Part shown: piece after piece, positions 46,430 through 55,767 of the stretch
Layout: every line of letters begins with the position of its first letter
How positions within the stretch are numbered: the stretch's first letter is position 1
NCBI RefSeq assembly: GCF_003594875.1
Contig: NZ_QZEY01000005.1
Coordinates: 186,001 to 250,000, forward strand
Direction of reading: 5' to 3'
Source: Bailinhaonella thermotolerans
GTDB lineage: Bacteria; Actinomycetota; Actinomycetes; Streptosporangiales; Streptosporangiaceae
Length of the DNA stretch: 64,000 nucleotides
The notes under the pieces: model-generated
The model's input: only the letters and a program-made list of their open reading frames with translations
The model's database searches: none
What the model was told of the DNA's origin: nothing
Program-made: the position numbers and the translations under genes

Positions 46430-46506
46430 CCTCGTCCTTCCTCCCGATTCACACCGTGAACCGCACATTACCCGGACAGAGGAGACGAGCGCGACGCCGC
46501 CCGGTC

Positions 46507-47214
46507 TCATTTGAGAGTCTTCGTGAGCCTCGCGTAGGCCTGCTCGACGATCGCGTCGAGGTCACGCTTGGCGACCGTCCGGCCGGCCACGAACAGGTTC
46601 ATGACGACGTTGCCGTAACGCATGGTGACGGCGCCGAGCTGCATCGCGGTCTTCCCGCCGAAGCCGGCGTCGGTGAGGAACGCCTGCGCGGCCTCGCCGT
46701 GGGCGGAGACGGAGACGGGCTGGGTGGCGTACTGGTAGGTCTTGTCGCCGACCCTGGCCGAGTAGCGGGCGCAGTCGGCGGGCATCGCGGCGACGGCCGG
46801 CTTGCCGGCCTGGTCGGCGGGGAGCGAGACCAGCGCCTCGGTGACCGAGACCAGCCCGGAGCTGTGGACGACGACCGCGGAGGGCGCCTTCTTCACCGCG
46901 GGCGAGTCCTTGTCCAGGTGGCCGATCTCCCGGCAGTGCGGCTTGTCGAGCTTGGCGGCGGCCATCGCCTGCTCGCCGGCCTTGGTCGCCTTGAGCGAGC
47001 CGTACGCGCCGGCCTCGGGGCCGTACGCCTTGCGCATGCCCGTGACGTGGTCGAGCAGGGCTGCCGTCAGCTCCTTCTCGGTGAAGACGCGGGACGGGGG
47101 CTTGGCCTTCGGCGAGGCGCCCCCGGAGCCGCCGCCGCCACACGCCGCGGCAGCGGCCCCGAGGGCGAATATCGCGATAGGGGCGACAATTCTCGGAACA
47201 CGTCGCACTCGCAC
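46507..47214 (-). CDS. Putative lipoprotein of unknown function
   Basis: A 235-residue protein with a lipobox: basic MRVRRVPR start, hydrophobic stretch, and AAAACGGGG with the lipidated Cys near residue 25, followed by a Gly/Ser/Lys linker. The mature domain resembles actinobacterial sensor-type lipoproteins (FTEKELTAALL, YGNVVMNLFVAG) and contains two further Cys (HCREI, PADCARY) that may pair. GTG preceded by GGAGGAATAAGAA. It lies upstream of the NfeD/flotillin pair in the same direction but is separated by about 80 bp. Confidence 0.82.
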   Translation of the reverse strand: MRVRRVPRIVAPIAIFALGAAAAACGGGGSGGASPKAKPPSRVFTEKELTAALLDHVTGMRKAYGPEAGAYGSLKATKAGEQAMAAAKLDKPHCREIGHLDKDSPAVKKAPSAVVVHSSGLVSVTEALVSLPADQAGKPAVAAMPADCARYSARVGDKTYQYATQPVSVSAHGEAAQAFLTDAGFGGKTAMQLGAVTMRYGNVVMNLFVAGRTVAKRDLDAIVEQAYARLTKTLK

Positions 47215-47337
47215 TTCTTATTCCTCCAAGGACCACGAAACGACTGACCGCGCCACCCTAACCGGTGAGTCGCGGACGCTTGACGTGAACGCCGTTTGAG
47301 GTCCTGGTATTTGGCTAATGCGCGTGTCGTCCGGGAT

Positions 47338-48408
47338 TTACCGGAATTTTGAGCTTATGCCGTTGAACACGGCATCCAGGTAGCGGTCCGCCTCGTCCGG
47401 CTTGGCCGCTCCGCGCGGGGTCGGCCCCTGCGCCGGGAAGCCGGGGGCCTCGTAGTAGTAGAACGTGCTCTTGCTGGAGCTCTCCTCGCCCCCGCCGCCC
47501 CCGGCCATCCGGGCCGCCCGGCGGTCGTCGACGCGCTGGTTGTCCGACTTGCCGTTGAAGATCTGCCCGATCTGCCCGAACGCCGTCGTGAACAGATCCT
47601 TCAGGAGCTTCGGAGAGATGTAGTCCTCCTTCTCCGGGTCCCGGTTGTCGATGGCGTACACCTCGCGGGTCTTGTCCTTGCCCTGCGGCGGACCGTAGAT
47701 GATCACGGTCTCGGGGTTCTTCTTCGCCTCCTCCAGCATCGCCTGGAGGGTGTCGATCCCGCCCTTGGTGTCGATCTCCTGGTACGTCTGGGACCGCGGC
47801 CGCGGCGACTGGACCGAATGCGGCGGCTGCTGGGGCTGCGACGGCTGCTGCGGCGGCTGCCACTGCGCCTGCTCCGGCTCCTGCCACTGCACGTGGGCCT
47901 GCGGGGGCCTCGGCGCCTCCGGGGTCCGCGGCTGCGGCGCCTCGGCGGGCGGCGGGGCCTGGGCGGGCCTGACCCCCCATCCGGTGTGCGCCGGGTCCTT
48001 GGCCGCCTTGCCCGCCTTGCCCGGCCGGTCGGCGGGCTCGGCGAGCTGGGCCGGGTGGCCCGACAGGGCGGGGTACTGCCCCTCCGGGTACTGCCCGGCC
48101 GGGTGCTGCACCGTCTGGTAGTAGCCCGCGGGCTGGTGCGCCGCTGGGCGCGGGCCGCCGGCCTGGTCCGTCCCGGGCCCGGCCGCGTCGGCCGGCGCGG
48201 ACTGCTCGGCCTCGGCCGGGGCGGGGGCCGCGGTGAAGGTCAGCCCGGAGTCCCCGGAGTCGGCCTGCGCGGGGGCGAAGGCCGGGATCGGATCCGCGCC
48301 CCCCGCCTGACGATCAGTGGTGGCCGCGACCGCCGCCTCGAACCCCGAGAGCGCGATCACGCTCAGCGCGAGCGCGGCGCCCGTTGCAGCGGAATGTCCT
48401 TTCCGCAC
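47338..48408 (-). CDS. Secreted Pro/Gln-rich protein of unknown function
   Basis: 356 residues with a signal peptide (about 1-28, ALSVIALSGFEAAVA ending at an AxA site). Residues 30-215 are low-complexity, rich in Pro, Gln and Ala, with GYYQTVQ, QYPEGQYP and repeated QPPQQPSQPQ. The C-terminal domain (about 215-356) is better structured: QTYQEIDTKGGIDTLQAML, ETVIIYGPPQGKDKTREVYAIDN, a Ser/Gly linker, TFYYYEAPGFP. I do not recognise it. GTG follows AAGGGGGATATGTC. An inverted repeat TAGGGTG/CACCCTA (about 48427-48464) lies in the upstream spacer. Confidence 0.72.
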   Translation of the reverse strand: MRKGHSAATGAALALSVIALSGFEAAVAATTDRQAGGADPIPAFAPAQADSGDSGLTFTAAPAPAEAEQSAPADAAGPGTDQAGGPRPAAHQPAGYYQTVQHPAGQYPEGQYPALSGHPAQLAEPADRPGKAGKAAKDPAHTGWGVRPAQAPPPAEAPQPRTPEAPRPPQAHVQWQEPEQAQWQPPQQPSQPQQPPHSVQSPRPRSQTYQEIDTKGGIDTLQAMLEEAKKNPETVIIYGPPQGKDKTREVYAIDNRDPEKEDYISPKLLKDLFTTAFGQIGQIFNGKSDNQRVDDRRAARMAGGGGGEESSSKSTFYYYEAPGFPAQGPTPRGAAKPDEADRYLDAVFNGISSKFR

Positions 48409-48553
48409 GACATATCCCCCTTATATAGGGTGGCTATTTCTCCCGATTGGGATCACCCTAAGCGTCCGCCAGTAATGAACATTTCACGGACACGCAATAG
48501 GACGGAGCCGCCTGGATTCGTTATCGGCGCCCGACTTTCCATTCATCGTCGGC

Positions 48554-48566
48554 TAGCATGACGAAC
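48554..48566 (+). promoter_or_regulatory. Probable leaderless promoter -10 of a RimJ/RimL-type gene
   Basis: TAGCAT at 48554-48559 followed by 7 nt and GTG 48567. The hexamer overlaps the alternative ATG at 48558, which argues for the GTG start. Confidence 0.4.
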
Positions 48567-49136
48567 GTGCTTAAACCCACATATCCCCTCGAAACCCCTC
48601 GCCTCCGGCTACGCCCCTTCACTCTCGGTGATCTCACCGCGTTCCACGCCATCTACTCCCGTCCCGACGTGGTGCGCTACCTCTACACCGAGCCGCTGGA
48701 CCTGGACGGCGCGCGCGAGTCCCTGGAGCGGAAGAAGACGGGCCGGACGGAGCTGCGGGAGGAGGGCGACGCCCTCTGCCTGGCCGTCGAGCGCCGCGAC
48801 ACCGGCGAGCTGATCGGCGACTGCATGCTGCGCTGGGCGAGCGAGGCCCACTCCGGCGGGGAGATCGGCTGGGTCTTCGACCCCGCCCACCACGGCCACG
48901 GCTACGCCACCGAGGCGGCCCGCGAGCTGCTCCGCCTGGGCTTCGCGGAGATGCGCCTGCACCGGATCCACGCGTCCTGCGACGCCCGCAACACCGCCTC
49001 GGCCCGGATGATGGAACGCCTCGGCATGCGCCGCGAGGCCCACCTGGTCGAGAACGAGTTCGTCAAGGGCGAGTGGACCGACGAGTTCGTCTACGCCCTC
49101 CTGCGCCGCGAATGGGAGGCCGGGCGGCCCTCCTGA
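48567..49136 (+). CDS. RimJ/RimL-type GNAT acetyltransferase
   Basis: A 189-residue (192 from ATG 48558) acetyltransferase. YPLETPRLRLRPFTLGDL at the start and IGWVFDPAHHGHGYATEAARELL, LHRIHASCDARNTASARMMERLGM are classic of the RimJ/RimL group, with the acetyl-CoA loop HHGHGYA. Members acetylate ribosomal-protein N-termini, antibiotics or polyamines; the substrate here is open. It is divergent from the secreted protein gene. Confidence 0.9.
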   Translation: MLKPTYPLETPRLRLRPFTLGDLTAFHAIYSRPDVVRYLYTEPLDLDGARESLERKKTGRTELREEGDALCLAVERRDTGELIGDCMLRWASEAHSGGEIGWVFDPAHHGHGYATEAARELLRLGFAEMRLHRIHASCDARNTASARMMERLGMRREAHLVENEFVKGEWTDEFVYALLRREWEAGRPS

Positions 49137-49154
49137 CGCGCCGGCCGGGCGAGG

Positions 49155-49214
49155 CGCCGCGCGGCGCGGGGCCGTCAGGCGTCGCGCCGCGCGGCGCGGG
49201 GCCGTCAGGCGTCG
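49155..49214. repeat. Two perfect 30-bp tandem copies covering the end of meaB
   Basis: CGCCGCGCGGCGCGG followed by GCCGTCAGGCGTCG is present at 49155-49184 and again at 49185-49214. The second copy includes the meaB stop codon (TCA at 49205-49207 on this strand), so the first is a duplicated gene tail beyond the stop. Confidence 0.85.
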
Positions 49215-50212
49215 CGGCGGAGGAAGGTCCGCAGGATGCGGTCGGCGGCCAGGGCGGGGGTGATCTCTCCGGTGGAGACCTGGTGCTCCAGGGTGGCCGC
49301 CAGGGCGCCGACCTCGGGGTCCGCGTGGAGCGCGGACAGCAGGCCGTCGGTCACCATCCGCCAGGTCCAGCGGACCTGCTGGGCGCGCCGGCGGGCGGCC
49401 AGCTCGCCGGACTCGGCCAGCCGGTCCTGGTGGGCGACGACGTGCTTCCAGACCTCGGCGAGCCCCGTGTTCTCCCGGGCGCTGCAGATCAGGACCGGCG
49501 GGGCGGCGGAGGAGCGGAGCATGCGCAGCGCCCCGGCGAGCTCCCTCGCGGCCTTCCGCGCGTCCTGCTCGTGGGGGCCGTCGGCCTTGTTGACCGCGAC
49601 GACGTCGGCCAGCTCCAGCACGCCCTTCTTGATCCCCTGGAGCTGGTCGCCGGTGCGGGCCAGGGTGAGCAGCAGGAACGTGTCCACCATGTCGGCGACC
49701 GCCGTCTCGGACTGGCCCACGCCGACCGTCTCGACCAGGACCACGTCGTACCCGGCGGCCTCGACGACCACGATCGCCTCACGGGTGGCCTTGGCGACGC
49801 CGCCGAGGGTCCCGGCCGTGGGCGAGGGGCGGATGAAGGCGTCCGGATCGGCCGACAGCCGCGCCATGCGGGTCTTGTCGCCGAGGATGCTGCCGCCGGT
49901 CCGGGTGGACGAGGGGTCCACGGCCAGTACGGCGACGCGGTGGCCGGCCGCCGTGAGGTTCGTGCCGAGGGTGTCGATGAAGGTGGACTTGCCCACGCCG
50001 GGCACGCCCGTGATCCCCACCCGCCGCGTCCGGGGCGCGGCCCCGCCCGCCGCGCCGGAGGCGGCCTCCTCCGGCGGCGGGGTCAGGGCGACCAGGAGTT
50101 CCTGGGCCAGGGCGCGGTGGTCGGGGCGGCGCGACTCGACCAGGGTGATGGCGCGGGCGATCCACGAGCGGGAGCCCGCGCGCACGCCTTCGATGTAGTC
50201 GTCCAGGTTCAA
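49205..50212 (-). CDS. meaB: Methylmalonyl-CoA mutase-associated GTPase
   Basis: A 335-residue G3E-type GTPase that guards B12 loading and prevents inactivation of methylmalonyl-CoA mutase. P-loop [40 protein letters not shown] (switch region) and NKAD for guanine are all visible, plus a C-terminal dimerisation arm. The TTG start overlaps the mutase stop (TTGA), so the two are translationally coupled. Confidence 0.95.
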   Translation of the reverse strand: MNLDDYIEGVRAGSRSWIARAITLVESRRPDHRALAQELLVALTPPPEEAASGAAGGAAPRTRRVGITGVPGVGKSTFIDTLGTNLTAAGHRVAVLAVDPSSTRTGGSILGDKTRMARLSADPDAFIRPSPTAGTLGGVAKATREAIVVVEAAGYDVVLVETVGVGQSETAVADMVDTFLLLTLARTGDQLQGIKKGVLELADVVAVNKADGPHEQDARKAARELAGALRMLRSSAAPPVLICSARENTGLAEVWKHVVAHQDRLAESGELAARRRAQQVRWTWRMVTDGLLSALHADPEVGALAATLEHQVSTGEITPALAADRILRTFLRRDA

Positions 50213-52374
50213 TGCCCGAGCCGCCCCCGGAGCTCGGTGAGCAGGCCCAGGGCCGCGTCGGCGATGACCGTGCCCGGCGGGAAGATCGCGGACGCTCCCG
50301 CCTCCCGCAGCGCGGCGTGGTCGTCCGGCGGGATCACGCCGCCGACCACGATCATGATGTCGTCGCGGCCGAGCGCGGCCAGCTCCTCGCGCAGCGCCGG
50401 GACCAGCGTGAGGTGCCCCGCCGCCAGCGAGGACACGCCGACGATGTGCACGTCGGCCTCCACGGCCTGGCGCGCGACCTCGCCCGGCGTCTGGAACAGC
50501 GGGCCCACGTCCACGTCGAAGCCGAGGTCGGCGAAGGCCGTGGCGATCACCTTCTGGCCCCGGTCGTGCCCGTCCTGGCCCATCTTGGCGACGAGGATGC
50601 GCGGCCGCCGCCCTTCGGCCTCCTCGAACTCGGCGGTCGCCGTACGGGCCCGCTCGATGTTGCCGGCGGCCCCGGCCTCGTCTCGGTACACGCCGGAAAT
50701 CGTACGGATCTGGCCGCTGTGGCGCCCGTACACCTTCTCCAGCGCGTCGGAGATCTCGCCGACGGTGGCCTTGGCGCGGGCCGCGTCGATCGCCAGGGCC
50801 AGCAGGTTCCCCTCGCCGGTGTCGGCGGCCCTGGTCAGCGCGTCCAGCGCCCGCGCCACGTCCTCCGGGGACCGCTCCTCCCGCAGGCGGCGGAGCTTGT
50901 CGATCTGCTGGGCGCGGACCTGGCTGTTGTTGACCTTGAGGACCTCGATCGGCTCGTCGGCGTCCGGGCGGTACTTGTTGACGCCGATCACCGGCTGCCG
51001 CCCCGCGTCGATGCGGGCCTGGGTGCGCGCCGCGGCCTCCTCGACGCGCATCTTCGGGATGCCCTCGTCGATCGCCTGCGCCATGCCGCCCGCCGCCTCG
51101 ACCTCGGCGATGTTGGCCCACGCCTTGCGCGCCAGGTCGTAGGTGAGCCGTTCGACGTACGCGCTGCCGCCCCACGGGTCGATCACGCGGCAGGTGCCCG
51201 ACTCCTGCTGGAGCAGGATCTGGGTGTTGCGGGCGATGCGCGCGGAGAAGTCGCTCGGCAGCGCCAGCGCCTCGTCCAGGGCGTTCGTGTGCAGCGACTG
51301 CGTGTGGCCCTGCGTGGCGGCCATCGCCTCGACGCACGTCCGTACGACGTTGTTGAAGACGTCCTGCGCGGTCAGCGACCAGCCGGAGGTCTGGCAGTGG
51401 GTGCGCAGCGACAGCGACTTGGGGTTCTCCGCGCCGAAGTCGCGCATGATCCGGGCCCACAGGAGGCGGGCGGCGCGGAGCTTGGCGACCTCCATGAAGA
51501 AGTTCATCCCGATAGCCCAGAAGAACGACAGGCGCGGCGCGAACGCGTCCACGTCGAGCCCGGCGTCGCGCCCGGCGCGGACGTACTCCATGCCGTCGGC
51601 CAGCGTGTACGCCAGCTCCAGGTCGGCCGTGGCCCCGGCCTCCTGGATGTGGTAGCCCGAGATGGAGATCGAGTTGAACTTCGGCATCTCCCGCGAGGTG
51701 TACGCGAAGATGTCGGAGATGATCTTCATGGAGGGCTTGGGCGGGTAGATGTAGGTGTTGCGGACCATGAACTCCTTGAGGATGTCGTTCTGGATGGTCC
51801 CCGCGAGCCGCTCCGGCGCGACGCCCTGTTCCTCCGCCGCCACGATGTAGAGCGCGAGCACCGGGAGCACCGCGCCGTTCATGGTCATCGACACGCTCAT
51901 CCGGTCCAGCGGGATGCCGTCGAAGAGCTGCCGCATGTCGTAGATCGAGTCGATCGCCACCCCGGCCATGCCCACGTCGCCGGCCACGCGCGGGTGGTCG
52001 CTGTCGTACCCGCGGTGCGTGGCCAGGTCGAACGCGACCGACAGGCCCTTCTGCCCGGCCGCGAGGTTGCGCCGGTAGAACGCGTTCGACTCCTCGGCGG
52101 TGGAGAAGCCGGCGTACTGCCGGATCGTCCACGGCTGGGTGACGTACATCGTCGGGTACGGCCCGCGGAGGTACGGCGGGACGCCCGGGTACGTCCGGAG
52201 GAAGTCGAGCCCGTCCAGGTCCGCCCCGGTGTAGAGGGGTTTGACGGTGATGCCCTCCGGCGTCTCCCACACCAGGTCGCCGGGTTCCTTGCCGGTCGCC
52301 TCGCGCAGCGCCGCGTCCCAGTCGCCCGAGGGCGACGGCGTGCCGAGCGGTACGTCGGAGAAGTCCGGGATCAT
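50209..52374 (-). CDS. mutB: Methylmalonyl-CoA mutase, large (catalytic) subunit
   Basis: B12-dependent isomerisation of (R)-methylmalonyl-CoA and succinyl-CoA, feeding propionate-derived carbon into the TCA cycle or supplying methylmalonyl-CoA for polyketides. The 721-residue protein has the substrate barrel ([28 protein letters not shown] with conserved His/Gln) and the C-terminal B12 domain with the DxHxxG motif in [12 protein letters not shown], followed by GVSSLAAGH and [13 protein letters not shown] overlaps the mutA stop (ATGA). Confidence 0.97.
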   Translation of the reverse strand: MIPDFSDVPLGTPSPSGDWDAALREATGKEPGDLVWETPEGITVKPLYTGADLDGLDFLRTYPGVPPYLRGPYPTMYVTQPWTIRQYAGFSTAEESNAFYRRNLAAGQKGLSVAFDLATHRGYDSDHPRVAGDVGMAGVAIDSIYDMRQLFDGIPLDRMSVSMTMNGAVLPVLALYIVAAEEQGVAPERLAGTIQNDILKEFMVRNTYIYPPKPSMKIISDIFAYTSREMPKFNSISISGYHIQEAGATADLELAYTLADGMEYVRAGRDAGLDVDAFAPRLSFFWAIGMNFFMEVAKLRAARLLWARIMRDFGAENPKSLSLRTHCQTSGWSLTAQDVFNNVVRTCVEAMAATQGHTQSLHTNALDEALALPSDFSARIARNTQILLQQESGTCRVIDPWGGSAYVERLTYDLARKAWANIAEVEAAGGMAQAIDEGIPKMRVEEAAARTQARIDAGRQPVIGVNKYRPDADEPIEVLKVNNSQVRAQQIDKLRRLREERSPEDVARALDALTRAADTGEGNLLALAIDAARAKATVGEISDALEKVYGRHSGQIRTISGVYRDEAGAAGNIERARTATAEFEEAEGRRPRILVAKMGQDGHDRGQKVIATAFADLGFDVDVGPLFQTPGEVARQAVEADVHIVGVSSLAAGHLTLVPALREELAALGRDDIMIVVGGVIPPDDHAALREAGASAIFPPGTVIADAALGLLTELRGRLGH

Positions 52375-54101
52375 TTCGCCCCCAGGTCGGACAGCGTCGT
52401 GCGGATGACGGACACGGCGTCGCAGCCGGCGTACACGTAGTCGTCCACGCCCTCGTAGTCCCCCGGTCTCCCGGCGAGCCACACCTTCGCCGCCCCGGCC
52501 TCCTTCAGCGCGCGGGCGGCGCCGGCCGCGCCCTCGGCGTACAGCCTGTCGCTGGAGCACAGGCAGGCGACCGCGCACCCGCTGGAGGCGAACTCCTCCG
52601 GCGGCCCGGCCACGGTCTCGATCCCGCCCGCGCGGAACAGGTTCCCGGCGAACCCGGCGCGCGCGGTGTGCGCCGCGAGCGGCCCGAGCGTGGCCAGGTA
52701 GACCCGGGGCCGCACGGCCTGCGCGTCGGCCAGGTCGCGCAGTTCCTCGAACTCCTGCGCGTAGTGGACGCCCTCCGGCTCGCGGGCCGCGGGCCGCCGC
52801 TGCGGGAGACGCTCCTCCAGGTTGGGGAACTCGCTCACGCCGGTGATCGGGGCGCGGCGGTGGGCGATGTCCTCGCGGCGCCTCTCCCAGGTCGCGGCGA
52901 GCCGTTCGCGCACCAGTCCGGACGCCTTCGGGAGGCCGCCCGCGCGCTCGATCTCGGTGAACCACTCCCAGGCGGCGTGCGCGAGGTCGTCGGTGAGCCT
53001 CTCGACGTACCAGGAGCCGCCCGCCGGGTCGATCACCCGCGCCACGTTCGACTCCTCCATCAGCAGCGACTGGGTGTTGCGGGCGATCCGCCGCGCGAAG
53101 TCGTCCGGCAGGCCGAGCCGCAGGTCGAACGGCAGCACGGTCACCGCGTCCGCCCCGCCGACGCCCGCGCCGAAGCAGGCGAGGGTGGTCCGCAGCATGT
53201 TCACCCACGGGTCGCGCCGCGTCATCATCGCCGGGGAGGTCACCGCGTGCTGGACCTGCGCGGCCTCCGGCACGCCGCAGACCTCGCCGACGCGCGCCCA
53301 CAGCCGCCGCGCGGCCCGGAACTTGGCGATCGTGACGAACTGGTCGGCCGTCGCCGCGTACCGGAACTCGACCGCCCGGAACGCGTCCGCGACGTCCAGG
53401 CCCGCGTCCGTCAGCGTCCGCAGCGCCGCGACGCCCTCGGCCAGCGCGCACCCCAGCTCCTGCGCGTCGCCGCCGCCCATCCCGTGGTAGGCCAGGCCGT
53501 CGATCACCGCCGCCCGCACGCCGGGGAAGTCCGCCGCGCACCGCCGCGCCAGCTCGCCGAGCCGGTCGTCCGCGCAGGACAGCCCGAGATTCCCCGCCGA
53601 CGGCCGGAGGCGCAGGAACGCCTCCGCGGCCGCCCCGCCGTACGGCCCGGGGTCGAGGGCGACCGGCGCGAGGTCGAGGCGCACGCCCCTGAGCACGTCG
53701 TCGAGCGAGCCGAGCGGGATCGCGCCGTCCCCCAGCACCAGCCAGAGGGACGTGACCCCGTTCTCCAGGTCCGTGAGCAGCGCGGCGTTCGAGGGCACGT
53801 CGTGCCGCTGCCGCACGTCCCACCCGCCGAGCACCCCGCCCCCGGCGCGCCCGCCCCGGGTGTACGGCGGGAGCCCCGGCACCCCGGCGCGCGCGGCGAG
53901 GTCACCGGCGTCGTCCGCGTCGTACAGGGGCGAGATCGGGACGCCGTCGGGCGTCTCCGACCCCAGCACCTCCTCGACCGCACGCCCCTCCACCTCGGCC
54001 CCCGCCTTCCGCAGGACGCCGAGCGCCAGCTCCCGCCATCGGTCCCGGTCGGTCTCCGGAAACGAGGCGGCCAATTCCAGTCGATCGGGCGGCACCGTCA
54101 T
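52371..54101 (-). CDS. mutA: Methylmalonyl-CoA mutase, small subunit
   Basis: A 576-residue structural subunit paralogous to MutB. It keeps the barrel fold ([49 protein letters not shown]) but lacks the B12-binding DxHxxG in its C-terminal domain, as expected for a non-catalytic subunit. First gene of a mutA-mutB-meaB operon. TACTAT 7 nt before ATG suggests a leaderless transcript. Confidence 0.95.
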   Translation of the reverse strand: MTVPPDRLELAASFPETDRDRWRELALGVLRKAGAEVEGRAVEEVLGSETPDGVPISPLYDADDAGDLAARAGVPGLPPYTRGGRAGGGVLGGWDVRQRHDVPSNAALLTDLENGVTSLWLVLGDGAIPLGSLDDVLRGVRLDLAPVALDPGPYGGAAAEAFLRLRPSAGNLGLSCADDRLGELARRCAADFPGVRAAVIDGLAYHGMGGGDAQELGCALAEGVAALRTLTDAGLDVADAFRAVEFRYAATADQFVTIAKFRAARRLWARVGEVCGVPEAAQVQHAVTSPAMMTRRDPWVNMLRTTLACFGAGVGGADAVTVLPFDLRLGLPDDFARRIARNTQSLLMEESNVARVIDPAGGSWYVERLTDDLAHAAWEWFTEIERAGGLPKASGLVRERLAATWERRREDIAHRRAPITGVSEFPNLEERLPQRRPAAREPEGVHYAQEFEELRDLADAQAVRPRVYLATLGPLAAHTARAGFAGNLFRAGGIETVAGPPEEFASSGCAVACLCSSDRLYAEGAAGAARALKEAGAAKVWLAGRPGDYEGVDDYVYAGCDAVSVIRTTLSDLGAK

Positions 54102-54114
54102 GTACCGGATAGTA
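54102..54114 (-). promoter_or_regulatory. Probable leaderless promoter -10 of the mutAB-meaB operon
   Basis: On the minus strand TACTAT (54114-54109) is followed by 7 nt and the mutA ATG, without a ribosome site. Confidence 0.5.
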
Positions 54115-54219
54115 AGCGGTCAGGTATTTCCGGCCATGACCTGGGTCACCCAAGACGCCGCGAAACACGTTTTCCGACGATCTTCGGAGTGTCGGGAGGC
54201 GGTGGTATATCTACCTCTC

Positions 54220-54663
54220 ATGACAAGGGGGATCAAGATTCGTATCGCCCGGGCGGGGGAGATCGAGGACGTCCTGGAATTCTGGGCGTTCGCGGCTGAG
54301 GGCAAGAGCATCAGCGACGATCTGCCGGGGGTGCGGAGGCTGATCGACCGCGACCCGGACGCGCTGCTGGTGGCCGACCTCGACGGCGAGATCGTCGGCA
54401 CGGTGATCGCCGGCTGGGACGGGTGGCGCTGCCACCTGTACCGCCTGGCGGTGCACCCGGCGCACCGGCGGCGGGGGATCGCGCGGATGCTGCTGGAGGA
54501 GGCCGAGCGCCGGTTCGTCGAGTACGGCGGGCGCCGCGGCGACGCGATGGTGCTCGACGACAACGCGCTGGCCCACCACGCCTGGCGGGCGGCCGGATAC
54601 GCCAGGGAGAGTCACTGGTCCCGCTGGACCAAGCGGCTGGCGGCGGCCACGATGGCGGAGTGA
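54220..54663 (+). CDS. GNAT family N-acetyltransferase
   Basis: A 147-residue single-domain acetyltransferase. IRIARAGEIEDVLEFW opens the fold, VGTVIAGWDGWRCHLYRLAVHPAHRRRGIARMLL carries the acetyl-CoA motif RRRGIA, and HHAWRAAGY ends it. The substrate is unknown. It is coupled to the next gene by an overlapping GTGA. A TATATC element lies about 8 nt before the ATG. Confidence 0.9.
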   Translation: MTRGIKIRIARAGEIEDVLEFWAFAAEGKSISDDLPGVRRLIDRDPDALLVADLDGEIVGTVIAGWDGWRCHLYRLAVHPAHRRRGIARMLLEEAERRFVEYGGRRGDAMVLDDNALAHHAWRAAGYARESHWSRWTKRLAAATMAE

Positions 54664-55460
54664 GACGGCTGCACTTCACCGGCGAGCGGGCCGGGGACGT
54701 CCACGTCTACCAGTACCTCCCCGGCGCGGGACGCCCGGTGACGCGCTCCTGGCCGGGGCTGGCGCGGCGGCGGGCGGACGACGGGCCCACGCCCTACACC
54801 GAGTTCGCGGTCGACGCGGGCTCCACCGAGTCGTTCGCGGTCTACGCGGGGCTGGCCTGGCGGCTCGGCGAGCCGCTGGCCAGATACGCCATCCCCACCT
54901 GGTACCGCGACGACGCGGCGCGGGAGCTGGGGCGCGGCGGGGAGTTCGTGGACTGGGAGTTCTGCGTGGACGCCGAGGCGCTGGACCCGGCCGAGCGCGT
55001 GGTGGGGTTCGTGCCGGCGCGGGCGGGGGTGCCCGAGCACGCGACCCCGTGGGAGAGCGAGCACGCCGGGCACGCCGGGCTGTTCCCGCTGCGGGGCTTC
55101 GAGGACCTGATCGCGGCGCAGCGGGCGCTGTGGGACGCCTCCTCCGCGATCAACCTGTTCGCCGTCGCCCACGGCGCCGCCCGGCACCGCAGGCTGCTCG
55201 CGTCGCTGCGCGGCCGGGCCGTGCCCGCTCCCGGGAGCGTGCTGGAGCGCGGGGAACTGCTCATCGACATCACGGTCGGCAGGGAGCCGGGCCGCTGGGA
55301 CTCGATCGTGATCGTCTCGCCCGGGGACATCAGGCCCCGGCTGGAGGAGCTGTGCGCCGAGTTCGACCGGCGCATCGAGGCCTACGAGCAGCGGGTGGAC
55401 AAGTTCCAGGACACCGGGGACTTCCTGGCCGCGATGCGGGACCTCGCCGGGCTGGACTGA
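54660..55460 (+). CDS. Conserved-looking hypothetical protein coupled to a GNAT gene
   Basis: A 266-residue soluble protein starting at GTG inside the previous stop. No motif I recognise: the N-terminal part is beta-rich (FTGERAGDVHVYQYLP, TESFAVYAGLAWRLG), the middle has WYRDDAARELGRGGEF and a GLFPLRGFEDLIAAQRAL helix, and the C-terminus is helical (IRPRLEELCAEFDRRIEAYEQRV). Overlap with the acetyltransferase suggests a shared function, perhaps its partner or substrate. No signal peptide. Confidence 0.75.
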   Translation: MRRLHFTGERAGDVHVYQYLPGAGRPVTRSWPGLARRRADDGPTPYTEFAVDAGSTESFAVYAGLAWRLGEPLARYAIPTWYRDDAARELGRGGEFVDWEFCVDAEALDPAERVVGFVPARAGVPEHATPWESEHAGHAGLFPLRGFEDLIAAQRALWDASSAINLFAVAHGAARHRRLLASLRGRAVPAPGSVLERGELLIDITVGREPGRWDSIVIVSPGDIRPRLEELCAEFDRRIEAYEQRVDKFQDTGDFLAAMRDLAGLD

Positions 55461-55476
55461 GGGCGCCTTCCGGCAC

Positions 55477-55548
55477 GGCGCCGAGCGCGGGCCTGAGGCC
55501 GGTGCCGAGCGCGGGCCTGAGGCCGGTGCCGAGCGCGGGCCTGAAGCC
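55477..55548. repeat. Three 24-bp tandem repeats
   Basis: GGTGCCGAGCGCGGGCCTGA followed by GGCC at 55501-55524, with near-identical copies at 55477-55500 and 55525-55548, starting 16 bp after the hypothetical gene's stop. The rest of the gap to 55713 is GC-rich, with CCTGCAGCTTCCTGCAAG (about 55613-55630) as a short direct repeat. Confidence 0.85.
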
Positions 55549-55767
55549 GGTGCCGCGCCTGGCCCCGGGCACGTCCCGAGGGCGGGCCTGCGGGCGGGCC
55601 GCGCGGGGGGTCCTGCAGCTTCCTGCAAGACGCGGCGTGCCGCCGCCCCGCCGTACGGCTGCATAGACCTGCGAAGATCGGCTCGCGAGAATCCCTCGCT
55701 TCTCCGCAGCCGGATGATTACGATCGGTGAGGATACCCCTCCCTATCTGAGAACCCCGAGGTTTGCC

